Shown in pieces: positions 42,622-51,885 of a DNA stretch of 64,000 nucleotides. The stretch's first letter is position 1. Every line of letters begins with the position of its first letter. The stretch lies in NCBI RefSeq assembly GCF_036636695.1, contig NZ_JAVWNW010000005.1. One strand, given 5' to 3'. Made by a program: the position numbers and the translations under genes. Below the pieces are notes generated by a model. It saw only the letters and a program-made list of their open reading frames with translations, was not told the DNA's origin and did no database searches. Origin of the DNA: Anaerorhabdus sp036636695 (GTDB taxonomy: Bacteria; Bacillota_I; Bacilli_A; Erysipelotrichales; Erysipelotrichaceae).

Positions 42622-42753
42622 AAAAAAATGCCTCCTAAGAAAGAGGCATTACGCTAGAATTCATCTCTTCCTTATCGTTGTTAGCATTACCACCTTACTT
42701 ACGCAGGTTGGTATGGTCTCATCGAGCTAACCCTCTAAACCATTCTTGATAAA
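42622..42753 (-). promoter_or_regulatory. SAM-I (S-box) riboswitch of metK
   Basis: On the minus strand, reading from 42753: TTATCAAGAATGG, AGAGGGTTAGC, CTCGATGAGACC, CCAACC and AAGGTGGTAATGCTAAC, closing with GATAAGG at 42671-42676 to form P1. These are the S-box core elements in order. The terminator AATGCCTC / GAGGCATT (42627-42650) with seven T residues follows, 22 nt before the gene. SAM binding should cause termination. Confidence 0.93.
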
Positions 42754-42763
42754 TGACTCATAC

Positions 42764-42792
42764 ATTAAACCATAATGTTAAACCTTCGTCAA
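42764..42792 (-). promoter_or_regulatory. Promoter of the metK leader
   Basis: On the minus strand TTGACG, 17 nt, TTTAAT, just upstream of the riboswitch. Confidence 0.65.
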
Positions 42793-42849
42793 TAACTAAA
42801 CAACGAATTACTTTTGGATTATAATAGAATGGTGAAAGAAGTGAGTAGA

Positions 42850-43344
42850 ATGCATCAAAGCAAAGATAAAACAAATGTAATGAGAATATTAGATAGTCAC
42901 AAGATAAATTATTGTAGTCATTATTTTGAAACTATTGAAGCAGTAAGTGGAGTTGAGGTTGCGGCAATTTTGCATCAAAACCCAGATAAAGTATTTAAAA
43001 CATTAGTTACATGTGGAAAACCAAACTGTTATTATGTTTTTGTGATACCAGTAAATAAAGAATTGAACTTAAAAAAAGTTGCGAAACTAGTAAATGAGAA
43101 AAAAATAGATATGATTAAATCTAAGGAATTATATCCACTTACAGGATATGTGCATGGTGGCTGTTCTCCTATTGGAATGAAAAAAGTGTTCAAGACAATT
43201 ATTGATGAAACAGCTAAGAAATTTGATACAATTTTATTTAGTGGTGGTAAGATTGGATATCAAATAGAGATGAATGCCAATGATTTACAGCGGATCATTT
43301 CTTGTTCGTTTGAAGATTTATTGGAAGAACAAACGAATGACTAG
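42850..43344 (+). CDS. ybaK: YbaK/EbsC-type Cys-tRNA(Pro) deacylase
   Basis: A 164-residue trans-editing protein that removes Cys from tRNA-Pro. Family blocks: KINYCSHYFETIEAVSGVEVA, then HQNPDKVFKTLVTCG and the GYVHGGCSPIGMKK loop near residue 108, with LFSGGKIGYQIEM at the end. I choose the ATG at 42850 since TATAAT at 42820-42825 makes the earlier ATG (42829) too close to the transcription start. The start is the least certain part. Confidence 0.88.
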   Translation: MHQSKDKTNVMRILDSHKINYCSHYFETIEAVSGVEVAAILHQNPDKVFKTLVTCGKPNCYYVFVIPVNKELNLKKVAKLVNEKKIDMIKSKELYPLTGYVHGGCSPIGMKKVFKTIIDETAKKFDTILFSGGKIGYQIEMNANDLQRIISCSFEDLLEEQTND

Positions 43345-43391
43345 TGTAGCAAACATATACATGATAAAATACAAGTTAGAAAGAGGTTTTT

Positions 43392-44528
43392 ATGAAATTT
43401 CATTTGAAAGAAGAAACAGTTGAACTTACAAAAGCTCTAACGGTTGCGGGAATAATCATCGTTATAGTATGTTTTTTATTTTCGCGATTTAATGAAATAT
43501 TTTATTGGGTTGGGAAATTCATTGGTGTTGCGATGCCTTTTATATTTGGAATGGCAATTGCTTTTCTTATATCACCAGTACAAAGTTATGTAGAGAATAA
43601 ATTATTGAAGAATTCAAAAATGCATTTTAAGGCAAAGCGAATTCTAGGAGTTATAGCGGCACTTGGATTTTTATTCATTTTAGTAGGTGGATTACTTGCC
43701 TTATTGATTCCACAGTTGTATGCAAGTGTTACAACTTTATCTTCATCGATGAATGTTTATATATCAGAGGCGCAAAAGTATTTAGAAAGTTTAGCAATTA
43801 ATGATTCTATCTACGAATCGATAGTGACCTATTTATTTGCATCAGGTGAAAAAATTGTTACAGGTACGATTAACGGTATGCAACAATACTTACCACAAAT
43901 CTTAAATTATTCATTTGGTTTTTTGACAAGTTTAATGAATTTCTTTGTGGGAATTTTCATTGCTTTCTATATCTTGATGAGCAAGGAAAGATTTATTAAT
44001 CAATTCAAACGTGCCTTATTTGCATTTGTTCCTAAGAAGGTAGCGGATTATACAGTTTATCTAACGAATCTAACTACTACAATGTTAAATTCATTTGTTG
44101 TCGGTAAGTTTATTGATAGTTTAATTATTGGTGTTATCTGTTTTGTAGGAATGACAATCTTTAAAATGCCATATGCTGTACTAATAAGTTTTATTGTTGG
44201 TCTTACGAATATGATTCCAGTTTTCGGTCCATTTATTGGTGCAATACCAGGGGTATTTATTCTCTTTATGGTGGATCCAATTATGGCTGTTTGGTTTGCA
44301 TTATGGATTCTTGTGCTTCAACAATTTGATGGTAATATATTAGGCCCATATATTTTAGGAGACTCATTGGGATTACCAAGTTTATGGATTATGTTTTCAA
44401 TTATTGTTGGTGGCGGATTCTTTGGTTTAGTCGGTATGTTTTTGGGAGTGCCATTATTTTCAGTAGTATATATTGTGGTTAAAACAAGTGTTCAAAAACG
44501 GCTTGAAGAAAAGAAAATACAAATTTAA
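43392..44528 (+). CDS. AI-2E family transporter
   Basis: A 378-residue membrane protein of the AI-2 exporter (UPF0118) family with about eight membrane segments. Typical elements: an N-terminal segment pair, PFIFGMAIAFLISPVQSYVE, and the C-terminal GLTNMIPVFGPFIGAIPG and QQFDGNILGPYILGDSLGL blocks. Members export AI-2-like signals or work as Na+/H+ antiporters; the role here is open. GAGGTT precedes the ATG. Confidence 0.9.
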   Translation: MKFHLKEETVELTKALTVAGIIIVIVCFLFSRFNEIFYWVGKFIGVAMPFIFGMAIAFLISPVQSYVENKLLKNSKMHFKAKRILGVIAALGFLFILVGGLLALLIPQLYASVTTLSSSMNVYISEAQKYLESLAINDSIYESIVTYLFASGEKIVTGTINGMQQYLPQILNYSFGFLTSLMNFFVGIFIAFYILMSKERFINQFKRALFAFVPKKVADYTVYLTNLTTTMLNSFVVGKFIDSLIIGVICFVGMTIFKMPYAVLISFIVGLTNMIPVFGPFIGAIPGVFILFMVDPIMAVWFALWILVLQQFDGNILGPYILGDSLGLPSLWIMFSIIVGGGFFGLVGMFLGVPLFSVVYIVVKTSVQKRLEEKKIQI

Positions 44529-44554
44529 AGGTGCCCTGTAAAGGACACCTTTTT
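44526..44554. terminator. Terminator between the AI-2E gene and glnN
   Basis: AAGGTG-C-CC pairs with GG-A-CACCTT with one mismatch and a TGTAAA loop, followed by TTTTTT on the + side; on the minus side the T tract is weak. Confidence 0.75.
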
Positions 44555-46641
44555 TAACGATTACCAAATAAAATTTCACCATAAAGAGGTATATCATAAA
44601 CATCAACAGAAGATATTTTTTCATAAGCATCAATGATATGTCGTACTTCAAGCATGAGTGGCATAATTTCATGAACGATTTTTAGACCGCGCTCATGAAG
44701 ATTATCAATGAGTAAGACTTTTTCAAAATCATGTGCTAATTCATTATTTTTCTTTGATAAGTTATTCAGCAATTCAGTGATTTCATTTAGTCGATGAGTA
44801 ACATAATCAGGTACAATATTCAAATTTAATATCGGTGTAATTACATCGATTTCTTTTACAAGAAGAGGAAGTATTTGACGCTTAATAATTTGTTGAAGTG
44901 TACGAACTTCTACTTCAATAGTTTTACAATAATCATCATTTAATACTTCATTACGTGCTATAAGTTCCTTCTCAGAATAGATTTTATAAGTAGTGAATAA
45001 CTTGATTGATTTAGGATCAATAAGTGAATCGATTGATTCAACATAAGAAGGAATATTTGGTAAACCGCGTTTTGCTGCTTCTGATATCCAATCACTTGAA
45101 TAACCATCTCCTGAGAACAAAATACGTTCATGTTTAGTTAGAATTTTTTTGCATATTTCTAATCCTTTGTCGCGAACATCTTGGATATATTTAATTCCAT
45201 CAAGTTCACTTGAAATAGAATCCAAAGCTTCGGCCATAATTGTATTCAATACAACATTGACGGTTGATGCAGATAGTGAAGAACCAAGCATTCTAAATTC
45301 AAATTTATTACCAGTAAAAGCCATCGGTGAAGTACGATTACGATCAGTGTTATCACGTGGAATATATGATAATCCTAAGATTGGATTTCCTTCGATATCG
45401 GTCACAACTTTGGTTGTATTTGTTTTGATTAAATTCATTAATATTTGTTCAATATAGTTTCCTAAATAAATAGAAATAATTGCAGGTGGGGCTTCATTAG
45501 CGCCAAGACGATGATCATTACCAGCGTTGGACGCAGCCATGCGAAGTAATTCTGGATAAGTATCTACAGCTTTAATAAACGCACACATAAACACCAAGAA
45601 ACGAATATTCTCTGCTGGTTTTTCACCAGGAGAAAATAGATTTTGACCAGTATCGGTACATAATGACCAGTTATTATGTTTACCAGAACCATTTAATCCT
45701 GCAAATGGTTTTTCGTGAAGAAGACAAGCAAAATTATGTTTCTCAGCTGTTTTCTTCAATATATCCATAACGAGTTGATTTTGATCAATCGCAACATTTG
45801 TGTTTGTAAAAACAGGAGCTAATTCAAATTGAGCAGGAGCTGCTTCATTATGTTCTGCTTTAACATAAATACCAAGTTTCCAAAGTTCATGGTCAACTTC
45901 TTTCATGAAATTAGAAACACGGGTAGGGATACTACCAAAATAATGATCATCAAGTTCTTGGGTCTTTGATGGATTAGAACCAAATAAAGTACGACCGGTA
46001 AATTGAAGATCCAAACGTTTTTTATATAAATCGCGATCAATTAAGAAATATTCTTGTTCAAGACCAACAACTGGATTTACATGCCGAACATCTTTTTCAC
46101 CAAGAAGATTCACAAGACGTGTAGCCGCTTTATCAATGGCTTCTAAAGACTTTAGTAAAGGAGCTTTTTTATCAAGAGATTCACCATGATATGAAACAAA
46201 AACAGAAGGAATGCATAAAATATTATCCTTGATAAATGCAGGAGAACTGCAATCCCAATATGTATAACCACGTGCTTCAAAAGTTGCGCGTAACCCACCA
46301 CTTGGAAAACTAGAAGCATCAGGTTCGCCTTTGATTAAGGATTTGCCAGAAAAACGTAAAAGTGGATTACCAAATTCATCTGGTTCAACGAATGAATCAT
46401 GTTTTTCAGCAGTGGATCCAGTTAATGGTTGAAACCAATGGGTAAAATGAGTTGCCCCATTTTCTAATGCCCATTGTTTCATTGCATGTGCGATAGCGTC
46501 GGCAGTGACACGATCTAAACTGTTTTCTTTGCTCATTGTTTGTTTCCATTGTGTATAAACAGGATAAGGTAATCGTTCTTTCATTACCTTCTCAGAGAAT
46601 ACAAGAGTACCAAAATCATCGAATACTGTTTCAAATTTCAT
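44554..46641 (-). CDS. glnN: Glutamine synthetase type III
   Basis: A 695-residue GSIII enzyme making glutamine from glutamate and ammonia. The N-terminal GSIII-specific region includes HFTHWFQPLTGSTAEKHDSF; the active-site blocks are VGLEQEYFLIDRDLY near residue 200, KAEHNEAAPAQFELAPVF near residue 270, LHEKPFAGLNGSGKHNNWSL near residue 305 and NRTSPMAFTGNKFEFRMLGSS near residue 415. The length is normal for type III. No glnR, amtB or GOGAT gene is adjacent. Confidence 0.96.
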   Translation of the reverse strand: MKFETVFDDFGTLVFSEKVMKERLPYPVYTQWKQTMSKENSLDRVTADAIAHAMKQWALENGATHFTHWFQPLTGSTAEKHDSFVEPDEFGNPLLRFSGKSLIKGEPDASSFPSGGLRATFEARGYTYWDCSSPAFIKDNILCIPSVFVSYHGESLDKKAPLLKSLEAIDKAATRLVNLLGEKDVRHVNPVVGLEQEYFLIDRDLYKKRLDLQFTGRTLFGSNPSKTQELDDHYFGSIPTRVSNFMKEVDHELWKLGIYVKAEHNEAAPAQFELAPVFTNTNVAIDQNQLVMDILKKTAEKHNFACLLHEKPFAGLNGSGKHNNWSLCTDTGQNLFSPGEKPAENIRFLVFMCAFIKAVDTYPELLRMAASNAGNDHRLGANEAPPAIISIYLGNYIEQILMNLIKTNTTKVVTDIEGNPILGLSYIPRDNTDRNRTSPMAFTGNKFEFRMLGSSLSASTVNVVLNTIMAEALDSISSELDGIKYIQDVRDKGLEICKKILTKHERILFSGDGYSSDWISEAAKRGLPNIPSYVESIDSLIDPKSIKLFTTYKIYSEKELIARNEVLNDDYCKTIEVEVRTLQQIIKRQILPLLVKEIDVITPILNLNIVPDYVTHRLNEITELLNNLSKKNNELAHDFEKVLLIDNLHERGLKIVHEIMPLMLEVRHIIDAYEKISSVDVYDIPLYGEILFGNR

Positions 46642-46671
46642 GTTTTTGCTCCTTTTTTAAAATATATTTCA

Positions 46672-46700
46672 ATTATTGGGTTTTAAATTAAAGAAGTCAA
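46672..46700 (-). promoter_or_regulatory. Promoter of glnN
   Basis: On the minus strand TTGACT (46695-46700), 17 nt, AATAAT (46672-46677); AAGGAGC lies before the start. Confidence 0.65.
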
Positions 46701-46768
46701 TCAAAAACATAAAAATATTTGCGAAAAATGATAAATAAATTTAAAATAATTAATTTATTTGAAAAATC

Positions 46769-46796
46769 ATAAAAAAAATTAGCGAAATTCGCTAAT
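46769..46796 (-). terminator. Terminator of the NifU-like gene
   Basis: On the minus strand AATTAGCG / CGCTAATT hairpin followed by eight T residues. Confidence 0.88.
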
Positions 46797-46798
46797 TC

Positions 46799-47038
46799 TT
46801 AAAAATGCATAGGAGCTTCTTCAAGGCGAACTCCAGTGACACCTTCAACTTCTTCGAGTAAGATTGCTTCAATTCCTTCAGTAAGTGTTGTGTCTAGGGA
46901 TAAACAATCAGCACAAGCACCTAACATTCGGACAGTAACAATTCCATTCTCATCAACAGAAACAAATTCTACATCTCCACCATCTCTTTGAATATAAGGG
47001 CGGATTTTTTCTAAAACTTCAATAATTTCATCTTTCAT
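46799..47038 (-). CDS. NifU C-terminal domain protein (Fe-S scaffold)
   Basis: A 79-residue NifU-type Fe-S cluster scaffold. It has EVLEKIRPYIQRDGGDVEFV and the metal-binding pair in GACADC near residue 40, followed by TLTEGIEAILLEEVEGV. Free-standing Nfu proteins deliver [4Fe-4S] clusters to client enzymes. The start overlaps the stop of the upstream YuiD-like gene by 4 nt (ATGA). Confidence 0.93.
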   Translation of the reverse strand: MKDEIIEVLEKIRPYIQRDGGDVEFVSVDENGIVTVRMLGACADCLSLDTTLTEGIEAILLEEVEGVTGVRLEEAPMHF

Positions 47039-47511
47039 AGTAAACTAACTCCTAATAGGTAGATAACCCCTGCAACCACAATACCGTGGAAGATACCACC
47101 GATGACTTCAATCCATTTATGGCCTAGTACCTCTTTAACTTTTGTAAGGTAAATAGGATCTTCTAATTTTGTTTGGGTTAAAGCCTGTATATCTTTAATT
47201 AATTGTTGGGTAATTTGTATATTACGTCCAGCATAATAACGAACATTGGCAGCATCATAAGTAACGATTAATGCGAAAGCTAAAGAGACTGCGAATATAG
47301 TGCTTGAGAAATGTTCTTGGATGCCGACTGCTAAACTCAATGCAGCGACCCCGGCTGTATGCGAACTAGGGTAACCACCACTAGCAAAAACAGCTGACCA
47401 ATCCCATTGTTTTGTCTTAAAATAGACAAACACAGGTTTTGCTAATTGTGCTGTCACAATTGCTATTAAACAAGCCCAAAAAGGGAACATATTATTCAGC
47501 TCTCTTATCAT
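47035..47511 (-). CDS. DUF212 divergent PAP2-family protein (YuiD-like)
   Basis: A 158-residue membrane protein with four hydrophobic segments and the phosphatase-type motif SGGYPSSHTAGVAALS near residue 42. The family resembles PAP2 acid phosphatases, but the reaction is unproven. It is translationally coupled with the NifU-like gene by a 4-nt overlap; there is no evident functional link. Confidence 0.87.
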   Translation of the reverse strand: MIRELNNMFPFWACLIAIVTAQLAKPVFVYFKTKQWDWSAVFASGGYPSSHTAGVAALSLAVGIQEHFSSTIFAVSLAFALIVTYDAANVRYYAGRNIQITQQLIKDIQALTQTKLEDPIYLTKVKEVLGHKWIEVIGGIFHGIVVAGVIYLLGVSLL

Positions 47512-47554
47512 TCTTCCACCTCGTTTTACAGTATAGCATACTTTATCTTCCTTG

Positions 47555-47563
47555 TGTTATACT
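47555..47563 (+). promoter_or_regulatory. Extended -10 promoter of the S1-pgi operon
   Basis: TGTTATACT, an extended -10 element, 24 nt before the S1-protein start; no -35 consensus. Confidence 0.5.
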
Positions 47564-47586
47564 AATGTATGGTTAGGAGTGAGGTT

Positions 47587-47949
47587 ATGCAGTACCAAAT
47601 TGGACAAATTGTTGAAGGAACAATAACGGGAATACAACCTTATGGAGCCTTCGTTTCAATTGATGAAAATACAAAAGGATTAGTTCACATTTCTGAAATT
47701 AGCGATGGCTTTGTAAAAGATGTGAATAATTTTGTTTCAATCAATGATACAGTGCGATTTAAAATCATCGATTTTGATGAAAAAACGCACCAAGCTCGAC
47801 TTTCACTAAAGGCAGTACAACCGAATCGATTTAGAAAAGAACGTAAGGTTCAAAAGTTTAATTCTGTTCCTATGATGAAAATAGGATTTAAATCGATAGA
47901 AGAAAAAATGGAACAATGGATTAAAGAGGCGAAGGAGGAAAAAATATGA
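47587..47949 (+). CDS. S1-domain RNA-binding protein (YugI/GSP13/CvfD-like)
   Basis: A 120-residue protein. One S1 domain covers residues 1-75: GQIVEGTITGIQPYGAFVSI, then KGLVHISEISDGFV and ARLSLKAV. The tail is basic and ends in a helix. Members of the YugI/CvfD group affect translation and stress responses. In Bacillus yugI is also close to pgi. The ATG at 47587 has GAGG upstream; an ATG at 47569 lies too near the promoter. Overlaps pgi by 4 nt. Confidence 0.87.
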   Translation: MQYQIGQIVEGTITGIQPYGAFVSIDENTKGLVHISEISDGFVKDVNNFVSINDTVRFKIIDFDEKTHQARLSLKAVQPNRFRKERKVQKFNSVPMMKIGFKSIEEKMEQWIKEAKEEKI

Positions 47950-49220
47950 TTCAATTCGATAGTTCACATGCATTTTTAAAAGAAAACATCTTAGATTATC
48001 AACCAAAAGTAAATGAAATTCACCAAATGATTATGAATAAAACTGGGGCTGGGAATGATTTCCTAGGTTGGGTTGATTGGCCAAATACTTACGATAAAGA
48101 AGAATTTGAGCGTATCTTAAAAGTAGCAGCAAATGTTAAAGATAAAGCAGAGGTTTTACTTGTATGTGGTATTGGTGGATCTTATTTAGGTGCTCGTGCT
48201 GCCATTGAAATGATTCAAGGTTTATACTCTGGAAATAAAACAGAAGTTATTTTTATTGGGAATACATTCTCAAGTACATATTTTAAACAAGTTGAAAACT
48301 ATATTCAAAATAAGAGTGTTGTATTAAATGTTATTTCTAAATCAGGAACAACAACAGAAACAGCAATGGCATTCCGTATGCTTAAACAAATTATGGAAAA
48401 GAAATACGGTAAAGAAGAATGCAAGACTCGTATACTTGCAACAACAGATAAAGCAAGAGGAACATTAAAAGAACTTGCAACAAAAGAAGGTTATGAGACA
48501 TTTGTAATCCCAGATGATATTGGTGGACGTTACTCAGTAACAACAGCTGTCGGTTTATTACCACTTGCAATTATGGGAATTGATGTAAAAGAATTGATGG
48601 CTGGTTTTAAACAAGCATTTGAAGATTTGGCAGATGCTGATTTAAATAAAAATACAGCTTACCAATATGCTGTTGCACGTCGTATTCTACAAAAGCAAGG
48701 TAAAGATGCTGAAATGCTAGTGACATACGAACCACAAATGACAATGGTAGGCGAATGGTGGAAACAACTATTTGGTGAGTCAGAAGGAAAAGATGGCATG
48801 GGAGTTCTTCCATGTAGTGCTACATTCTCAACTGATTTACACTCACTTGGACAATTTATCCAAGAAGGTAAAAAAGTATTATTTGAAACATTATTGCTAG
48901 TAGAACATCCAACAATGGATGGTTTATTCCCACATGATGAAGAAAATATGGATAACATGAATTACCTTGAAGATAAGAGTTTAGATTGGGTAAACAAAAT
49001 GGCTTGCAAAGGTACTTTAGAAGCACATGAAATTACTGGTAATGTACCAAACTTAATTCTTACATTACCTGATATGAAGGCTCATACATTTGGTTACATG
49101 TGCTACTTCTTCTTTAGAGCATGTGCAATGACTTGTTATATGTTGGATATCAATCCATTTAACCAACCTGGTGTAGAAGTCTACAAGAAAAATATGTTTA
49201 GATTATTAGGAAAAGACTAA
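47946..49220 (+). CDS. pgi: Glucose-6-phosphate isomerase
   Basis: A 424-residue isomerase for glucose-6-phosphate and fructose-6-phosphate. Sugar-isomerase blocks: CGIGGSYLGARAAIE near residue 73, ISKSGTTTETAMAFR near residue 133, the GGRYSVTTAVGLLP block near residue 193, and the C-terminal NPFNQPGVEVYKKNMF with the catalytic Lys. About 25 residues shorter than Bacillus Pgi, at the N-terminus. With pfp it supplies upper glycolysis in this window. Confidence 0.96.
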   Translation: MIQFDSSHAFLKENILDYQPKVNEIHQMIMNKTGAGNDFLGWVDWPNTYDKEEFERILKVAANVKDKAEVLLVCGIGGSYLGARAAIEMIQGLYSGNKTEVIFIGNTFSSTYFKQVENYIQNKSVVLNVISKSGTTTETAMAFRMLKQIMEKKYGKEECKTRILATTDKARGTLKELATKEGYETFVIPDDIGGRYSVTTAVGLLPLAIMGIDVKELMAGFKQAFEDLADADLNKNTAYQYAVARRILQKQGKDAEMLVTYEPQMTMVGEWWKQLFGESEGKDGMGVLPCSATFSTDLHSLGQFIQEGKKVLFETLLLVEHPTMDGLFPHDEENMDNMNYLEDKSLDWVNKMACKGTLEAHEITGNVPNLILTLPDMKAHTFGYMCYFFFRACAMTCYMLDINPFNQPGVEVYKKNMFRLLGKD

Positions 49221-49241
49221 GCCGTGCAAACGGCTTTTTTT
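49219..49241 (+). terminator. Terminator of pgi
   Basis: AAGCCGT-GCAA-ACGGCTT hairpin with a T run; the last two bases of the stop codon are in the stem. Confidence 0.92.
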
Positions 49242-49302
49242 CATATAATAATGTGAATCAAATTGATTACTTAAAAATGTTGATAAATTAGTAATGCAAA
49301 TA

Positions 49303-49334
49303 GAATAATAAAAGGCATGCAAATGCATGCCTTT
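49303..49334 (-). terminator. Terminator of apbE
   Basis: AAAGGCATGCA / TGCATGCCTTT (49311-49334), followed on the minus strand by TATTATTC; the stem is long, the T tract moderate. Confidence 0.7.
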
Positions 49335-49337
49335 ATG

Positions 49338-50459
49338 TTATTTTGCAGGATCCTTAACCACTAAATAATCTTTTAAATCTTCAGTATAAACAGCGATATA
49401 ATTGCCAACTACAAGTTGATGATCATTTTTAATTTCATTCGCTTGTGCTTGATCCATTAACCATACTGCCGAAACAGGTTTATCAGGATGATCTTGATTA
49501 TACTTGCTTATAAGGGCACTACCTTCCTCATAAGGAAGTGTAAATATTGTAGTGCTCAACGCATCTGCAACTGCACTGTTTTCAGTAATAATGGTTACAG
49601 AATGAAAGTGCGTAGCAGGGAAGTTAGTCTTTGGATCAATAATGTGATGATAAAATTTACCATCTTCTGCAATATAATAACGTTGATAATCACCACTTGT
49701 TACAAATGATGCAGACCCTAGACGAGAAACAGTTAGATAAGAACCAGCTCCATCAGGGTTTTGTATTTCGACAACCCATGGAGAACCATCCCATTTTTTA
49801 TTAATAGTACGAACATTTCCACCGGCATTTACAAAGCCAGAAGGAATTTCTTCTTCAATGAGATCGTTAGCCAATACTTCAGCAGCAAAACCTTTTGCGA
49901 TACCACCTACATCAAGTGATGTGCATGGATTATTGATATAAACGGTATTGTTTTCATCATCGATTTCAACAAATTCCCACCCTTTACAAGCAGCGGCAGT
50001 TTCAAGTTCTTCACTAGAAGGTAATTTACCCAATTCACCTTCATTCATTGCCATTAATCCAAGTTCACGATATTTATGCCAAACTTTAAGAACTGATCCC
50101 ATGGTAATATCAAATTCCCCACCAGATAAATCATAGAATTCTTTTGATAAATTTAGTAGGTCAATGATGTATTGATCAACTTCAACAGGAGCTATACCAG
50201 CATTGTCATTAATTGTTTTTAAATTGTTAACATCAGGGTATGTGTTATAGATATCAAATAACTTATTTAGATACTCAAACTTTTCGATAGAACTCGTGAA
50301 ATAACTATCAAACTGTTCTTGCGAATCTGCAACAGTTTTTATTGATATAAATGTATCAAATCCAGCGGTTACACTTGTATTTGAAAATGTCTCTACTTTC
50401 TTGGTTTGACACCCAACACAAAGGGCTAAAACGAGTAGAATAAATCCTAATTTTTTCAT
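49338..50459 (-). CDS. apbE: FAD:protein FMN transferase ApbE (lipoprotein)
   Basis: A 373-residue exported enzyme that attaches FMN to Thr/Ser of target proteins through a phosphoester. The signal peptide ends in the lipobox CVGC at Cys 16. ApbE motifs: SLDVGGIAKGFAAEVL near residue 190, SGFVNAGGNVRT near residue 215, FVTSGDYQRYY, and YHHIIDPKTNFPA near residue 270. It is divergent from the rnf operon with about 120 nt between the genes, and its targets there should be RnfD and RnfG, including their C-terminal domains. Confidence 0.96.
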   Translation of the reverse strand: MKKLGFILLVLALCVGCQTKKVETFSNTSVTAGFDTFISIKTVADSQEQFDSYFTSSIEKFEYLNKLFDIYNTYPDVNNLKTINDNAGIAPVEVDQYIIDLLNLSKEFYDLSGGEFDITMGSVLKVWHKYRELGLMAMNEGELGKLPSSEELETAAACKGWEFVEIDDENNTVYINNPCTSLDVGGIAKGFAAEVLANDLIEEEIPSGFVNAGGNVRTINKKWDGSPWVVEIQNPDGAGSYLTVSRLGSASFVTSGDYQRYYIAEDGKFYHHIIDPKTNFPATHFHSVTIITENSAVADALSTTIFTLPYEEGSALISKYNQDHPDKPVSAVWLMDQAQANEIKNDHQLVVGNYIAVYTEDLKDYLVVKDPAK

Positions 50460-50523
50460 ATTATCACCTTGGGTATTATAGCATAAAAACGGGAAACATT
50501 TTATAGAAAATACCTATCTAAAA

Positions 50524-50532
50524 TGCTATAAT
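50524..50532 (+). promoter_or_regulatory. Extended -10 promoter of the rnf operon
   Basis: TGCTATAAT at 50524-50532, 50 nt before the rnfC start; no clear -35. No Rex-type palindrome is seen in the apbE-rnfC intergenic region. Confidence 0.6.
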
Positions 50533-50581
50533 ATAACGGAAGTCGCGATTTGACTTATAAACAAGGAAAGGAATGTGGAAA

Positions 50582-51871
50582 ATGTCATTTATTATTGGCC
50601 CAATGCGCAAGCATGTCAATGGTCACAAAGAACTTACAAGTCACGGGGATATTGTAAAAATTTCTGCACCAAAGACGATTGCAATTCCACTAGCTAATGG
50701 AGCATCTGATGCTGATTTACTAGTTAAAGAGGGAGACATTGTTAAAGTCGGAACAAAAATTGCACAATGCAATGGAAAGTTTACAATTCCTCTATTCAGT
50801 TCTGTTTCTGGAACTGTTAAAGGTGTAGAAAAAAGAATGGGTGCAGGATTAAAACAAGTTGATCATTTATTGATTGAAAATGATGATCAATATACTTTTG
50901 AAGCACCATTTGCACCAATTGACTTTGAAAAAGCGACACGTGAAGAGTTATTTGACTTTACGATGAATGCTGGAATCGTTGGATGTGGAGGAGCAGGATT
51001 TCCTACTTATGTGAAATACAAATTCGCAGTAGATGTCCAATTGTTAATTATCAATGCTGTAGAATGTGAACCGTACATCACAGCTGACTACAAAGAAATG
51101 CATGAACATATAGAAGATTTAGTTGTTGGAGTTAAAGCAATGGTTAAGATGGCTGGTGCTCCAGTCGCAAAACTTGCAATTAAAGCAACTAAAAAAGATT
51201 TTATTCCAGTGTTAAAAGAAGCATTTAAAGATGCAAAAAACATTGAAGTTGTTGCTGTACCAGATGTTTATCCAATGGGATGGGAAAGAACACTTGTTTA
51301 TGAACTAACAAAGAAACGTTATGAAAGACTACCAATTGAAGTAGGATGTGTTGTGAGCAATGCAACAACTGCAATTGCACTAGGTCAAGCCTTAACAAAA
51401 GGAAAACCTATTGTAGAAAAAATCGTAACAGTAAGTGGTGATGGTATTAAAAAACCTACTAATGTATTAACACCAGTGGGTGTTAGTGCACACGATATTA
51501 TTGAACAAATTGGTGGTTATGCTAGTGAAGATGTTCTTCTTATTGCTGGTGGACCAATGATGGGAAAAACAATTAATACAGATGCCTTTGTAATTACACC
51601 AAGTTCAAATGCATTAACAGTGTTTATTAACAAAGAAGTTCGCGAAATTGCATGTTTACGTTGTGGTAAATGTTCAGATCATTGCCCAGCTGGACTACAA
51701 CCAGTTCGTATTAACAATGCTGCAAAAGCAAACAATATTGATGCATTAACAAAATTATGTGTTAATGACTGTATTGAATGTGGTATGTGTTCATACATCT
51801 GTCCTTCAAAGATTGATGTAACTGAAGGCGTACGTAGAGCAAAACGCAATATGGCGTTAGTAAAGAAATAG
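50582..51871 (+). CDS. rnfC: Rnf complex subunit RnfC
   Basis: A 429-residue peripheral subunit that exchanges electrons with NAD(H). The glycine-rich NADH/FMN segment is NAGIVGCGGAGFPTYVKY near residue 130. Two [4Fe-4S] motifs lie at the C-terminus: CLRCGKCSDHC (Cys 358, 361, 364, 368) and CIECGMCSYIC (Cys 397, 400, 403, 407). The ATG at 50582 gives the family N-terminus; the in-frame ATG at 50573 sits almost on the AAAGGA ribosome-binding site. First gene of the operon. Confidence 0.95.
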   Translation: MSFIIGPMRKHVNGHKELTSHGDIVKISAPKTIAIPLANGASDADLLVKEGDIVKVGTKIAQCNGKFTIPLFSSVSGTVKGVEKRMGAGLKQVDHLLIENDDQYTFEAPFAPIDFEKATREELFDFTMNAGIVGCGGAGFPTYVKYKFAVDVQLLIINAVECEPYITADYKEMHEHIEDLVVGVKAMVKMAGAPVAKLAIKATKKDFIPVLKEAFKDAKNIEVVAVPDVYPMGWERTLVYELTKKRYERLPIEVGCVVSNATTAIALGQALTKGKPIVEKIVTVSGDGIKKPTNVLTPVGVSAHDIIEQIGGYASEDVLLIAGGPMMGKTINTDAFVITPSSNALTVFINKEVREIACLRCGKCSDHCPAGLQPVRINNAAKANNIDALTKLCVNDCIECGMCSYICPSKIDVTEGVRRAKRNMALVKK

Positions 51872-51885
51872 GGAGGAGATAGATT

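Noticed and set aside
50460..50581. Rex operator for the rnf operon
   Set aside because: No TTGTGAA-type palindrome is present between apbE and rnfC, so Rex control of rnf is not supported by sequence.
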